DNA from: Aselliscus stoliczkanus | Taxonomy: Eukaryota; Chordata; Mammalia; Chiroptera; Hipposideridae | Assembly: GCA_033961575.1 (NCBI GenBank) | Contig: CM066738.1 | Location: 104,805,478 to 104,869,477, forward strand | DNA: 64,000 nucleotides | Reading direction: 5' to 3' | Shown: positions 45,005 to 57,415 of the stretch, one piece after another | Layout: every line of letters begins with the position of its first letter | Position numbering within the stretch: the stretch's first letter is position 1 | Position numbers and translations under genes: made by a program | Notes under the pieces: generated by a model | Database searches by the model: none | What the model saw: the letters and a program-made list of their open reading frames with translations, nothing else | Told to the model about the DNA's origin: nothing

Positions 45005-47540
45005 TTAAAGAGATGCTTTGTGAATGTAGTTTTATAAATATTACTTTTTTAAAGTTTTAATATTGTTTTCCTAGCTTGTTATCAAAATATGATGGTCTTT
45101 GAGATAAAAGACTTAACAATGTCTTCAACAACAAAGAAATTATTAGAGCTTATCCATATGTCATAAATTTATTGTTAATGTGCTTGTTAGAGCAACACAA
45201 GGAACAATGCATTCACTAATGAAACACAGGACTTTTTTTTAAAGGAAAATAAATAGTTCAAAGTGAATTAAATGTGTGTGTGTGTGTGTGTGTGTGTGTA
45301 TGCAAGAATTTCTTTTGATCCTATTTGAATGGATCTTCTTTGAGCTTACAAGGGGATTATTAAATAGCACCTCAAGTTTACAAGAAAGATAAAATGTAGG
45401 TCCTACACATTGTCTAGAAAGCTTTTAAATTCGGATGTTATCGATTTATTGCTACTACCTTGGCCAAGCCTGCATTAAGAGAGATGCTTTTGTCCAATGG
45501 CTTTCACTTTCTTAGAATCTCATCAATTTTTAAAGTTTTGGAGAACTCAGTTTATAAAGTATGGGTTTGAATTAGAAAGACTGAGAAAAAAATAAGTTTA
45601 TATTTATTATAGATTAAATTTCACTGAAAGAGAAAGAACCCCCCGCCCTGAACAACAAACAAACAAATAAAAACCAAACTGACCTGCAGCTCCTTTGAAT
45701 ATATATTTCTCCAGTTCAGAAAGACTAATCCTTAAGGGCAGTGACCCAGTTCCATCAAAGGCTGCCCCAGTGTTAGCATCAAACGAGTGGGGATGCTCAG
45801 ATGTTATTTTCATTTCATTTTCAGGTCATAGACAGTTACCAATCCTCTGGAAACAGTAAGCCTTATCTGTATGACTTGCTTAATGTGCATTTGGCTTTTC
45901 CCCCACTTATGGAAACGTGCCATTCTAGACTTCTAAGATGCCAGATGCAGAACAGCCACCCAAGGTGTGCCACCCTCAACTTGAGTCTCCAGGGACGTGT
46001 CATAGATTTTCAGGTTATTGGAAATCAATGCTAATCGGAATTCTGTTTGAAGCAGCAGAAACATAACCTGAAGCAGCTTTGCAGACACAGCTAGATTTAA
46101 GTTTAACAGCCCCGCCAACAAACAGAACATTGTCTGGAGAGAGGGATTTTTGATCATGCTTATATTTCAAAGGAAGATTCCTATTTCTCGAATTTGTACC
46201 ATGTTTTTAAGATTCTGTGAACCTAGGGAACTAATTCTTCGTTGATGGGACATTGAAAGTAATAAATTTGCTTGCAGCAACATTCAATTGATGTTTTCTG
46301 AATCAGCGATGCTCAAATATGATGCCTGTTCAAAAGATCCTATTAGAAAGCATAGTTGACCTGAAATTCTGCTAACACAAATAGTAGACATTCTTAGAAT
46401 CATTACTGGAAACACATACACTCATGCACATATGCATGTGTGTGCAGGCACTTCAGGCATTGAACTTGCCTGCAGATGCTGTGGAGTTCCGAATTCAGTA
46501 GTCCCAGGATGCTAGAAGAAAGAAAAACCAAGGACTGACTGCCCAGCTTTAAAACAGGGCTCTGAAAATTAAAGATACATCAGTCAGTGGCTCATATGAC
46601 AGACCCGAATGTTTTAACATTTTCCTTCTGGAATGGTTTTATGGCGCACAACGTAACTGCCTGTTTTTAGCACAATGTATCATTTCTAAACATGCAAATT
46701 CCTTGGCTTCCAACAAAGGAGTACTGGAAGAAGTGAATCCTGATTAAATATAAAGGCATCCTGCCGTGGTGTAATTACTATGAATTATAAAACTGTAGCT
46801 GTTTATGTTTCATTCTTTATAAGTAAGACAGTAATTCTTATGCATCGTAATTCTTAGGGCTATTCAGGTACTCTTGAGGTGATGTATTTATGTTGTGAAA
46901 GTACCCTCAAAGTCGTAAATGGCCAGAGACATCACCAGAATGACTTCAAATTTAACTTAATTGTGACGGTGCTTGTAGAAGAAACAATTTCTACTAGCAA
47001 ACATATTTTTTATTACCACACTATTTTTACTTTTCCAGACATTTACATCTTAAGATTTACTACAAAGGATTTTCTTAAAAATCTTATTTTATATAAAGTG
47101 CTGACTTAAAACAAAAAAAAATCAAGTCTGATATTAGCCTATGAAATTTTAGAATGTTGGAATTCTATAAGAGTTCTATAAGACGAGTCTTATAAATAGA
47201 TACCATGGTTCCTAAGGGTGGTTCCTTAAATGTTATGGGGTGGTGGGCACTGTGGTGACTGCTTATGGCCGGCAGCCTCTAGCTCTGAGATGACAGTACC
47301 CCATGGGGTTACAGGTTTCTGTCCATTAAGTATATCTATCCAGGAATATTCTGGAAACCCATTTCCCATTTGGGTAATTGTTCCCCATGCCAAGGACCAC
47401 ATACCATGTAGCAGACAGGAACCTAGAATTTTTCCTTTTAACATGTTAGTTTGAAGACAAGAAATGTGAGTGCACTGAAAAGCTATCGAAGTATCAAGGT
47501 AAAGAGGATGGTGAAATTCATTTTAGTGCTTGCCCCACTT
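45005..47540. other. Unique sequence with a (TG)n run
   Basis: (TG)n at about 45272-45299. 45828-46013 looks like an exon (acceptor-like TTTCATTTTCAG and an open frame), but the translation carries no recognisable domain and the donor is weak, so I do not call it. No gene recognised. Confidence 0.35.
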
Positions 47541-47565
47541 CACCTGGAACAGGCATGGCTTTCTT

Positions 47566-47673
47566 TTTTTTTTTTTCTTGAGGGCAGTGCCACTGGCCCT
47601 CAAACATGGGACCCAAACTGGGGCCGCTGGCTTCCCAAGCCAGTGCTTAACCACCGCGCCACTCGGCCAGCCC
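47566..47673 (-). mobile_element. tRNA-derived SINE with target duplication
   Basis: Reverse-oriented SINE with exact 15-base duplications AGGCATGGCTTTCTT at 47551-47565 and 47674-47688. Body AGGGCAGTGCCACTGG to CTCGGCCAGCCC. The anticodon hairpin (CTGGC/GCCAG around TTGGGAA) is intact. Confidence 0.92.
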
Positions 47674-47774
47674 AGGCATGGCTTTCTTACTGTAGCTTTG
47701 TCTTCTCACTTCTTCGCTAACACAGGCTGCTAGATGTCTGAATTAAGACAAAAATCTGTGCTCTTTAAATCATT

Positions 47775-48075
47775 TCATTCCTCCTGGCTTATGTTCATTC
47801 AGAAATATTTAGTAAGCGGGTTTTGTGTCATGTCCTGAAGCTTTCATGGTGATCAAAAGTACACACCATGTCTGATTTCATGGAGCGTACAATCTAATGT
47901 GTAAAACAAATATTAATTAATCATTTACTGAATTAAATATAACGGTGAAAGGGTACTATGAGAGCCCCATATTATGAGTGCATATAATAGAATAAATGGA
48001 AGTCGTTCAAGGCCAGGGAAGGCTTCCCTGAGAAAGTGATGGTTTGAACTGTGGTATGAGAATAGGTAGGAATTA
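47775..48075 (+). repeat. Old dispersed repeat, family not named, copy 3
   Basis: CATTCAGAAATATTTAGTAA, then CTGATTTCATGGAGCGTACA, and CCAGGGAAGGCTTCCCTGAG, in the same order as the start of the repeat at 44010. Short, 5' part only. Confidence 0.5.
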
Positions 48076-48134
48076 ATATGTCAAATAAAAATGGAGGAAA
48101 AAAAGAGAAAAGGAAAACATTACGTCCTGTGTGA

Positions 48135-48842
48135 TGCTGATTTTTTTTCTTTTAAAAACTAATTTTTAATATTATAATGTTTTAGATTGTCAGGAAAGCC
48201 GTAAAGATAGTGCAGAAATTGCTCATATAGTGCACAACCGGTTGCCTCGATTGTTAAGATTGTACATCAACATGGCATATTTCTAACAATTAATAAACCA
48301 ATAATGATACATTAGTATTCACAAAAACCCATATTTGATTTGGGTTTTATTAACATTTCCTTGATGCTTTTTGTTTCCCAGGTTGGACCAAGGTACCACA
48401 TTGCATTTAGTTCTCAGGTCTTTCTTAAGCCGCTCTAGGCAGTGACAGCTAATCAGATTTGTTTTTGATGACCTTGATAGTCTTGAACTGAAATGCTCAG
48501 ATATTTTGTAGGTCACTTAATGGGGTTTCTCTGATTTTTTCCTCCTCAATTTTAGATAGGGGTTTTGAGTTTTTGGGAGGAAGACCATAGAGGTGAAATA
48601 CCATTCTCATCACATCTTATTAGGGGATATGTTTGTTGTTGACATTCCACAGGAATGCTCACGGATGATGTTCACCTTCATTACCTGGCAGAGGTATTTG
48701 CCCGGTGTCTTCACTGTAAATTTACCCATCCCCTTCCTTTTCTGTACTCCACTCTTGGGTAGCAGGCCACTAAGTCAGCTTAGGCTTACAGGATGTGGGA
48801 GGAAGCTCCATTTCCTTCAGCAGGGAATAACTAACTAAATGA
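48135..48842 (-). mobile_element. Old LINE-1 3' region (L1M type)
   Basis: Antisense L1M 3' UTR text, including CCAGGTTGGACCAAGGTACC, AATCAGATTTGTTTTTGATG, GCCCGGTGTCTTCACTGTAA, and ACTCCACTCTTGGGTAGCAG (the 'ctgtactctttggaagtaag' position). Diverged. Confidence 0.7.
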
Positions 48843-49099
48843 TTTGGAATTCTTCTGTATATTAGATTTGTTTTAATGTATCTATTAGCATTTAAACATC
48901 TCATAATGTAACTATGAAAATATTGACTGTGACTCTATCTGGGCAACATAGTGTAGGGGGTTTTTAAATATTTTTATCTGTACTTTTGTACAGATTTTGT
49001 ACAATTAGTGTAGTTTTATTCTAAACAACACTTTTATTTAAAATAAAAAGGAAAATAATATATGAAATCTAGCATATTTAAATTTGGAATCTATACATA

Positions 49100-49639
49100 T
49101 GAGGTGTGTTTGAAAAGTATGGCAAATGTTTAAATTAAAAAAAAAAATTACAGTAAAAGACACAATTGCCATTAATCCTCCTCAAAATACTCCCCCTTAC
49201 TTTGAACACACTTATCCCATCATTTTTGCCGCTTTTGGAAGCAATTCTGAAAGTCCTCTTTCATGAGTGTCTTTATTTCATCCTCCATCATGACAATGCT
49301 CTGTGTCACACATCGCTCCTGGTATTTCTGTCAAATAAAAACATTATGGTGTGTCCTCATCCACATTATTCACCAGATCTGGCACCGTGTGATTTCTGGC
49401 TTTTCTCCAAAGTCAAAATGACCATGAAAGGAAAACTTTTTGAATTGAGGTGGCCACGACAGCACAACTAAAGATACTCATGAAAGAGGACTTCCAGAAC
49501 TGCTTCAGAAAGTGACAAGAAAGATGGGATGTGTGTTTGAAGCCAGGGGGAGCATTTTGAGTGGGGTTAATGACATTGTGTCATTTAGTGTAATAATTTT
49601 TTATTTAAACATTCACTGTATTTTTTAAATCATATCTTG
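49100..49639. mobile_element. Palindromic mariner derivative, copy B
   Basis: TA at 49098-49099 and 49640-49641. The outer ~176 bases on each side are inverted copies of one another (TGAGGTGTGTTTGAAAAGTA at the left; the right end complement reads CAAGATATGATTTAAAAAAT). The spacer, read on the + strand, encodes HHDNALCHTSLL and YSPDLAPCDFWLFSK, the C-terminal catalytic part of a mariner transposase. The join between left arm and spacer (CATGAGTGTCTTTATTTC then TCCTCCATCATGACAATGC) is at the same place as in copy A on the reverse strand, so both copies share one founder. Confidence 0.82.
49166..49471 (+). pseudogene. Mariner transposase C-terminal fragment
   Basis: A 101-codon frame; only its middle part is transposase-derived, with HHDNALCHTSLL then YSPDLAPCDFWLFSKVK. 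It begins inside the inverted left arm (which is antisense transposase) and runs on into the spacer, so its first third is a meaningless reading. The N-terminal DNA-binding domain is absent. Non-functional. Confidence 0.8.
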
Positions 49640-49689
49640 TATTTTTAATCAGTTTTCTGACTGTGGGTGGTATATAAAGTGCTATTAAA

Positions 49690-51010
49690 TTTTCCTATAT
49701 AACTTTTATTTAGCAACATTCTAAAACTTTCTTTGTAATGAAATAGTTTATATTATAGATTCCTTTTAACTAGTCACATCAATGTGATTAGTGGCAATAT
49801 TTTCCTTTCTTTTCAAATTTTATGCCTTGTTCAGTTTGTGTGCCTTGTTTCAATTGCTAGGATGTCTAGTGCAGAATTGAATGGAATTATGTTGCTGCCA
49901 TCCTAGTCTTTCTGATTTTCCATTATTATATTATTTTATAGTATTAATATTTGTTAAAATAATAACAAAGTACTGATGACGGCAGTTTGTTTCATGTTTG
50001 ATTTCTTTATGAGATCAAGAAATGTCCTTTAATTTTCAATTCCCTATTGACGTATGATGTTAAAAATTTTTTTTGTGCTTATTTTTCCATCTCTGTCTTC
50101 TTTGTTGAGACATCTGTCCCGATCTCTTGCCTATTTTAAAATTGGATTGTTTTCTTACTGTTGAGTTTTAAAAGTTCTTTGTGTATTTTGGATATCATTC
50201 CTTTTTCAAATATGTGTTTTGCAACACTTTTATCCCAGTCTGTGCTTTGTTCTAATATGCTTTCAACAGTATCTTTTGCAGAGGAGAATATTAACATAGT
50301 TCAATCTATCAATTTCTTTTTCATGCATCATGCTTTTGATATTATGCCTAATGGTCATTACCAAACCCAAAGCCACCTAATTTTCTCCTGTGTTATCTTC
50401 TAGGGATTGTATAGATTTGTGTTTCCATTTAGATTCATCATCCATAGTGAATTAATTTTTGTGGGATGTAAAGTTTGTATCAGGTTTTTTGTTTATTGTT
50501 TGTTTGTTTTTTTGCATGTGGATGTCCAGTTGTTATTCCAGCAGTTTGTGCAAGACTATCCTTCCTCTATTAACTAGTATTTTTTTAAAGATAAGCTGAC
50601 ATTATGTGTCTTTGTCTAATTTTGTTTCTCTGTTATGTTCCACTGATCTACTTGTCTGTCCTTTCACGAATTACATACTATCTTGATTACTGTAGCTTTG
50701 TAGTAAGTTATGAAGTTGGTTGGTGTTAATCTTTTTACTTCTGCCTTGATATTTTGTTGCCTATTCTAGGTTTTTATCTTTCCATATAAACTTTAGAATC
50801 AGTATGTCAATAGCCACTCACTCAAAAAATACTGGAATATTGATTGAATGTGTTTTCAACTTGGGAAGAACTGATATCTTAACAAGATTCAGTCTTCCTA
50901 TCAATGAACATGGACTATATCCCCATTTATTTAGACCTTCTTTGATTCCTTTCATCATATTTTTATAGTTTTCCTCATATAGACCTTGTACTTAGTATTT
51001 TGCTATTAGA
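49690..51010 (-). mobile_element. LINE-1 ORF2, antisense
   Basis: Typical antisense L1 text: TTCTTTGTGTATTTTGGATA, ATCAATTTCTTTTTCATGCA-like wording, GTTCCACTGATCTACTTGTC, CTTGATTACTGTAGCTTTGT, AAGATTCAGTCTTCCTATCA, and TGATTCCTTTCATCATATTT. Frames are broken. Confidence 0.85.
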
Positions 51011-51171
51011 CCTTGGCAATTTTGTTGTTGTTAATATAAATGATTATATGTTTGAGCATGTAGAGATGAACAAGATAAACAAGTAGGATACAAATATAAG
51101 AAATTTAAAAATTATGACATAAAGACTTTTATGAATTAATTATGAGGACCTGTGGATATCAAGTAGTGTCT

Positions 51172-51525
51172 GAGCTCATTCAGGTTGGGATAGCAAGATA
51201 CCACAGACTGGGTATCTTACAAACAACAGAAATTTCCTTCTCATAGTTCTGGAGGCTGGGAAGTTGAAGATCAAGGAGTCAGCAGATTCGTAAGAGCCTT
51301 CTTTCTGGTTCATTGGTGCCGTCTCACTGTGTTCTCACCTGGTGTCAGGGGCAGGGATCTCTGTAGGGTCTTTTATAAGGACATTAGTCTCATTCATGAG
51401 GGCTTCAGCTTCAGGACTTAAGCACCTCCCAAAGGCTCTACCTCCTTATACCATCATTTTTGGGGGTAGGATTTCAACATATGAATTTTTGGGGGGACAC
51501 AAACATTCAGACCTTGTCAAATAAG
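51172..51525 (-). mobile_element. MLT1-type MaLR solo LTR
   Basis: ACAGACTGGGTATCTTACAA, AGTTCTGGAGGCTGGGAAGT, AGGACATTAGTCTCATTCAT, CTCCCAAAGGCTCTACCTCC, and GATTTCAACATATGAATTTT follow the antisense of the MLT1 LTR. No internal retroviral gene is present beside it. Confidence 0.75.
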
Positions 51526-51529
51526 GGGG

Positions 51530-54160
51530 TAACTAAGCCACAGAAGCCACTGGGTGTAATGATGTCAGAACTGAGACATGAAAGAGTAATTATAATTAGT
51601 CAGGTTAGGTGGCGGGATATTTTGAGAACAGGTTAAAGGCTTTTAAAATAATAGAAAGAATAAGAGAAAACACATAGTTATGAAAAAGAGTGAAAGCTTT
51701 GGTAACTGAGCCTACTTCACTAGCTCCGGAATTCAGAATTTGAAATGTAACAAAGCTGAAGAAGCAAGAGACATAAGCAAGCAAACGTATGACCAACGGT
51801 GTTAGAAACATAAATGTATGATCTTGTCAGATGTGAGACAACAGGGATGGGTGCGGACAGTGGATAAGTAGATAAAATATTATGCCTTGTCTGAAATGAA
51901 TAATTATTTTTTTATATTACTGTATTGAAAAGAAAACAATGCATTTTATCAGATCCCAGCTTATGATCACTGAGCGTGGTCACTAAGGCCTTGCAAGTCA
52001 TGCTGAAAAGTTTGAACTAGAAACCTGAGGAAGGAGATTTTTTATTTTCTCTGCTCTTCTGTGCTCCAATTATAGACATCTATCCTTTATGGATAGTGTG
52101 TCAACACAGTACCCTGAAAATCTCCCACCTGTATTTGTGGCCCTGGTTCCTATTAATTTCTTACAAATTCAGTTATAATTTTCGAATACTTGCAACATTG
52201 ACAATAAATTAACTGCAGATCTTGATCAGCATTGAGATGGCTATGCTTTCACAAAGTACCGATATGACCTGAAAGCTATACATTTTCCTCTATGTCTTTG
52301 TCTATATTAGGTATGATGTTTTTATGAGAAAGTACTTCAAAGCATTCTAACTAATTTGTGTTACTTTAAAAATCAGAGGTCGTTATACTCTTTTCCTTTG
52401 CTCCTCACTCACTTCAACCTTCTCATTGTGTCCTAAATCATGGGATGTGCTAGGCCATTGGGCACAACTGGACTTGGAAAACAGCTTCATGCTAGGCCTG
52501 GCTCATATGGGCCTTTCCTCCTGAGCCATTACAAAGTCATCCAGGGAAGATGCCTGCTTAATCAGGAAGCCAGATCTCTTGGCCTGACCTCTGAAAATGT
52601 AACAGTTATCAAGAAGAAGAATGCAGCGCATCAAATTCATAAATTTTTGTCACCTAAAGGATATAGGTTAGAGATAAAACTTCATGATTTTAATAAGAGT
52701 GTTCCCATAGAGCAATAATCAGCTTTCTACATTTTTAACTACACTGGTTTTGAAAGCCCTAGTAGGACGTCTGAAGTGTTCTTCATCACACCTCTGTAAA
52801 ATTTGGGGAAATGATTTTATTTTGCCCCTCCAGCCTTATTCTACTGGGGTAATAAAGGCTTTAAATTTGAATTTTATGGCTGCCTCTTCAAGCAGTGCTG
52901 ACATTTCAGCTAATGGCCTGATTTACTAGATTGAAAACTTGTAGTTTATAAAGGGCTGCATTTTTAAAATGTATGATTGTAAGACTTTGCAATACAATTA
53001 TGCACACATTAAAAAATTGCAGAGCTAATAAGAACATCTGTGTGATGCATTCTTCTAGAAACACCAACCATCACAATATGTATATAATTCTTTATTTCCC
53101 TCTAAGCAGAGAGTTGGATTCACTGTATTATATGCTTTTTAGGAGAAATGACTTAACCTCATTATCCTCTCAGTCCTGAAAGACATAATATAGTTAGTGT
53201 TTCCCACATAGTAGGCATTCCATATAACAGTTGTTGAATAAATAAATGAATTACATATAAATAGAATTTTCTCCACATACCAGAAAACTTAGAAGAAATG
53301 GAAGAAATTATTATGTTCCACAAGATATTTATGTAAAAGGAAACAGCAAACATTTGAAAGTATGCTTACTATGTTATAATGAAATACACAAGTGTCAAAT
53401 TGGAATGCTAAATTATTGCAAGGATTTGGAAACCTGTCTAACATATTTTGTGTTAATTACAATCCTCACTACTTTCCTAGAGGATATCCCATTGTGTTTT
53501 ATACACATGGTAGTCAACATTTTCATCAAATGTTTTTTATGACCAGACAAAATATGAAATAGAATCTTGAAATTATCTAAATAATTCAGTGCACATAAAC
53601 TCTAAATGCAAATGTGTCAGGAGATTTTATTTAGGAGAAGAGGTTTTTATTCATTTACTTATTTCTCAACCTCAGGTGTACTTACTCATGAAACTAATGT
53701 AAATTATCATTTCTGACTTTTTTTAGGACTTGAGAAAAATAATTGAATCAAAGGGAAATTTGGCTAGATCCGAAGAAATAATGTAAAAATTTATTCTAAT
53801 TCTCACACTTTCCTGGACACTTCCCAGGGCACGCGGTAAAATGACATAATAGATGCAAATTGCTTACTTAGTCTTACATTAATGTAAGGCAAGTATGCAT
53901 TAATTATGAAAATGTTTATGTTGTTAGATTTAAGTAGAGGTATCCTCCCTAGAGAATTAGAACTCTAAGCATTTCATTCTTAGGGCTTAAAATTAGAGAC
54001 CTTGCATTGGAGCACACATCACCTCCCAGCGTGTCTTTCCCAGAAAACATCTCCATACCTGCCTTTTGTCTTCTGGAAAGAGTTTTCTCTTATTCTGAGG
54101 AACAAACACCCTTTGTTATATGCGGTGTTAACACCCTGATTATACACGACACATTGTCAA
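51530..54160. other. Unique sequence, no gene seen
   Basis: The frame at 52440-52718 (92 codons, +) has a reasonable composition but no domain that I recognise and no supporting splice context. The remainder is AT-rich. Confidence 0.35.
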
Positions 54161-54164
54161 TAGA

Positions 54165-54691
54165 CAGTGTTTTTTCATGTATAATATGCTACTGTGTTTT
54201 TGGCCCAAACTTTCAGGGAAAAAATACTTTGTTTTAATTTTTTTTTAATTCAAATTTTTATTTGTTTATGTTTAGGTACTTGATTTTTGTATTATAAAGG
54301 AATTTTAGCATTTATCTTTTAACATATTATGGCACAAGAAATTTTATGTAAGAAATAATTACAAAACACAAGAACAGATACAAGGTACAAGAAATTTTAT
54401 GTACCAGTAAAATTTATGGTATTTACACATCATAGAAGGCCAAGAACTCTTCCTAGGTGCAAGTTCGTCGTAAATTCAACAAAACTGATTATCATATTCC
54501 AGGCAATTATTTTGCATATGGATATCATTATTGATTTCTAGAGTTACACTTTTGACTCATAAACATAAATAAAACAATTAAAAAATTTATATAGATGCAG
54601 AATTAATACTACTCATGTATAATGTGCATCATTATTTTTTCCTCCCAAATTTGGGCAGAAAAGTGTGCATTATACATGTCAAAATATGGCA
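54165..54691. mobile_element. DNA element with ~50-bp inverted ends
   Basis: The left end reads TTTTCATGTATAATATGCTAC, then TTTTTGGCCCAAACTTTCAG. The complement of the right end reads TTTGACATGTATAATGCACAC, then TTTTCTGCCCAAATTTGGGA. Alignment of the two over about 50 bases shows a Tc1/mariner-type terminal inverted repeat structure, with roughly 420 bases of AT-rich non-coding interior. Exact ends are uncertain by several bases. Confidence 0.55.
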
Positions 54692-54828
54692 TTTATTTTC
54701 CTTCCTTTTAATAGAGGTTATTTTCTACAATTAATTTTAAATTTTACATTGACCAATAAGGTAAATTTAGATAGAATTTGACCTTAACATCAAGAAGACA
54801 AGTCCTATAATCGAACTTAAAGCATTTT

Positions 54829-54941
54829 TTTTTTTTTTTTTGAGGGCAGTGTCACTGGCTCTCACATATGGGACCCGAACCGGGGCCACTGGCTTCCCAT
54901 CCCAAACCAGCGCTTAACCACCGCGCCACTTGGCCAGCCCT
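54829..54941 (-). mobile_element. tRNA-derived SINE with an enlarged anticodon arm
   Basis: Reverse-oriented SINE, with 15-base duplications AACTTAAAGCATTTT at 54814-54828 and 54942-54956. On the SINE strand the anticodon arm reads CTGGTTTGGGATGGGAAGCCAG: about five bases longer than in the other copies (a TGGGA-type duplication). B box region GGTTCGGGTCCC intact. Confidence 0.9.
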
Positions 54942-55221
54942 AACTTAAAGCATTTTATATTTGTATCTGTATTGACTGGGTATGTTGCTTTATTCTCGGT
55001 AATTTTAACATGAGACAATATAGAACTCATAATTTCAATTCAGGGTTTTTAAGAGAGATATTTGTATTTTCAATTAGTTTTAATTGATGGTAGAATACGG
55101 GTAACAAAATCAATGACATTGGAACTATCTACAAGTATCAAAAAATATTATTTAAATATAAGAGGAATTACAGGTATAGTCATGCAGACATAAATGCAAG
55201 GTGAAACTCAATGTGTGTTTA

Positions 55222-55222
<1 letters not shown>

Positions 55223-55261
<39 letters not shown>

Positions 55262-55276
55262 CGCGCACGTGCGCGC
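55223..55276. repeat. (TG)n run ending in a GC palindrome
   Basis: TG repeats run into GCGCGCACGTGCGCGC at 55261-55276, an exact 16-base palindrome made wholly of alternating purine and pyrimidine. Strong Z-DNA candidate and a striking CpG island-like block in an AT-rich region. Confidence 0.85.
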
Positions 55277-57368
55277 ATCCTAACAGCACTAAAGCTGTTA
55301 CGACCATGAGTGAAATCACCGCACACACATACCCATGTCACAGACAGTGTTTAGCTTTTGTGGCAGAGATTTGTTAGTGCTGTGTGCTTTAGTTTGGCTT
55401 TCTAGTTTATCTGCCTATATTAGGATTTTGGGGAGGAAAGAGGTAATATAAACGTTGGCAAATATTCCATTACATGATTGCATCTTGTTCTAAATGTACT
55501 GTTCTTCTATTCTCTCTACCCCTTATGTCTGAAAGGTACTGTTGCAAACAGCATTTCCCCTCCCTTGCCTAATAGGCTTGGGGATTAAAAGCATGCAATT
55601 CCAGTAAAGGATAAGGTGAGAAATGAAGTATTTTTGAGCTGAAGGGCATCATTAACTGAGACACTGCTGAGATTGCTGCAGTTCAACACCACCACGTCAA
55701 GCAAAGCAACCCCCCAAAAAGAAAACCAACAAAAAAATTCAGGTACTGTGAAAGGAGTATCTTTAAAGGAAAGATGAGCAATGTCAGAGAAAATCCAGAA
55801 AAATGATATAACTATTCTGGTTGACAGTACAAATCATAAATAAATCATATACTGCAAGTGAAGCATGAAAGTAGGCTGGTATCTAGGACATTAGATGCTG
55901 AATTCTTGGAGAAAAAACAAACAAACACATACTGTCCCCTGCGTTTCCCATGGAAAGAAAAGGAACTAATATGTTGAAATTGTTCACTGGTCCAGTGGTC
56001 CCTGGTAAGATCTTGTTTTCTGAAGGCTAGATTAGTTGATTACTTCATGTTTTAGGAATTTATTCAGCATAACTTTAGTCAGTGTCTTTCTTTTTGTTCA
56101 AAAATGGTTGTATAACAACTTTGGGACACCTTCAAATGCCCATAGGTCTGTAGTGTGACTTATTTAAACCAAGGCTTACTCTCAATTACTGTAATTGTTA
56201 ATATCTAATATTGACAGTCTCAACTTTTTAAATTATTGCATAATCAATTCTAAGGGCTAGACTTAATCTTCTCTGATGCCAAAGGTGTGAATTTAAACTT
56301 AGAAAGCTTGGAGAAAGTATAGAAAATTCTTTTTAGAGTTGTGTGTTGCATCAATTAACTGTATTATGCTTCCAGCCAAGGTGTCCATTCCACATTCAAC
56401 AACCAAAAATATGGACAGAATATTTAAAACGGTGTATTTCATATATTGGACAATAGGTGGTGGAGGGCTGTGGTTCCTAAGAGAAGGGAAACCAATAAAG
56501 TGATCCCTACTTTTGCATGGGTTGCTATACAGAGACAATTTCTAGACACAAGTCCAGAGAATGGGTATCATACGGAGCTCAGTGGTCTCTCAGTGTGGAG
56601 ACCGAGAGTTGAGTTTTAATACTATTAGTCATTTCTAATATGAGTTGAACATGTATGTATTGAGTATCTCCTATATGGAGTCTGTTATGTACTACAAAAA
56701 CATGAGAAGAGATTCTTTAAAACACAGTCTTTAACCTAGATTTTTAAATTACTAGAATGTTTACATTTCCCTCCTCATTAATAGAAAGAACTTTAACATC
56801 GGCCCACATCAAAACCTCTCCCATTCTTAATATACAGCAGTATTTTACATTCAGGTCAGTTTTATAAAATTACTGCTTTTATGTTAGTTGTCTTTCTGGA
56901 ATAATGTTTGACATCCAAGCACTGCACACCTTACCAGTCTCCCCTGCTTCATTTTAGAGCCTTTGACTAGAGCTTGGTAAGATAACTTCCCCAGAGCTAT
57001 GCGATAGAAGATTGATGAACACAGAAAATCAGAATTCTTCCTTTTAATTAAGTTACATAAAAGTCTGTTTATTGCCTTTTTATATCTAGTGCTGTCAAAA
57101 GGTGCAGTATCAATACAAACGAATGTAAGCAGTTTAAAGGCATTTGGTGTACACAGCAAATAAGTACATGGTAGGATTAGCAATGATTAACTGAGAGCAG
57201 TACAGACACTGTGCAGTGAGGTGTCAACTGGAACAATACCGCGGGAAAAATGTGTATATGATGAACTGACGGAGTTTGAGGGATATTATCCTCCCCGGCA
57301 TAGGAGGGATATTAGCAAGGTAATTTGCAGCTACAAAAATAAAAAACAAACCTGTAAATGTGAAACTG

Positions 57369-57370
<2 letters not shown>

Positions 57371-57413
<43 letters not shown>
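57371..57413. repeat. (TG)n microsatellite
   Basis: Uninterrupted TG dinucleotides, about 21 units. It creates a CVCVCV reading on one strand and HTHTHT on the other; neither is coding. Confidence 0.95.

Positions 57414-57415
<2 letters not shown>

Noticed and set aside
45828..46013. Possible exon after TTTCATTTTCAG
   Set aside because: Donor context weak and the peptide shows no recognisable domain.
52440..52718. 92-codon + frame starting MGCARPLGTTG
   Set aside because: No recognised family, promoter or splice signals; could be checked by conservation only.
57217..57319. Possible exon (YDELTEFEGYYPP) ahead of GTAATT
   Set aside because: No pyrimidine tract before the AG and a weak donor; kept only as a note.
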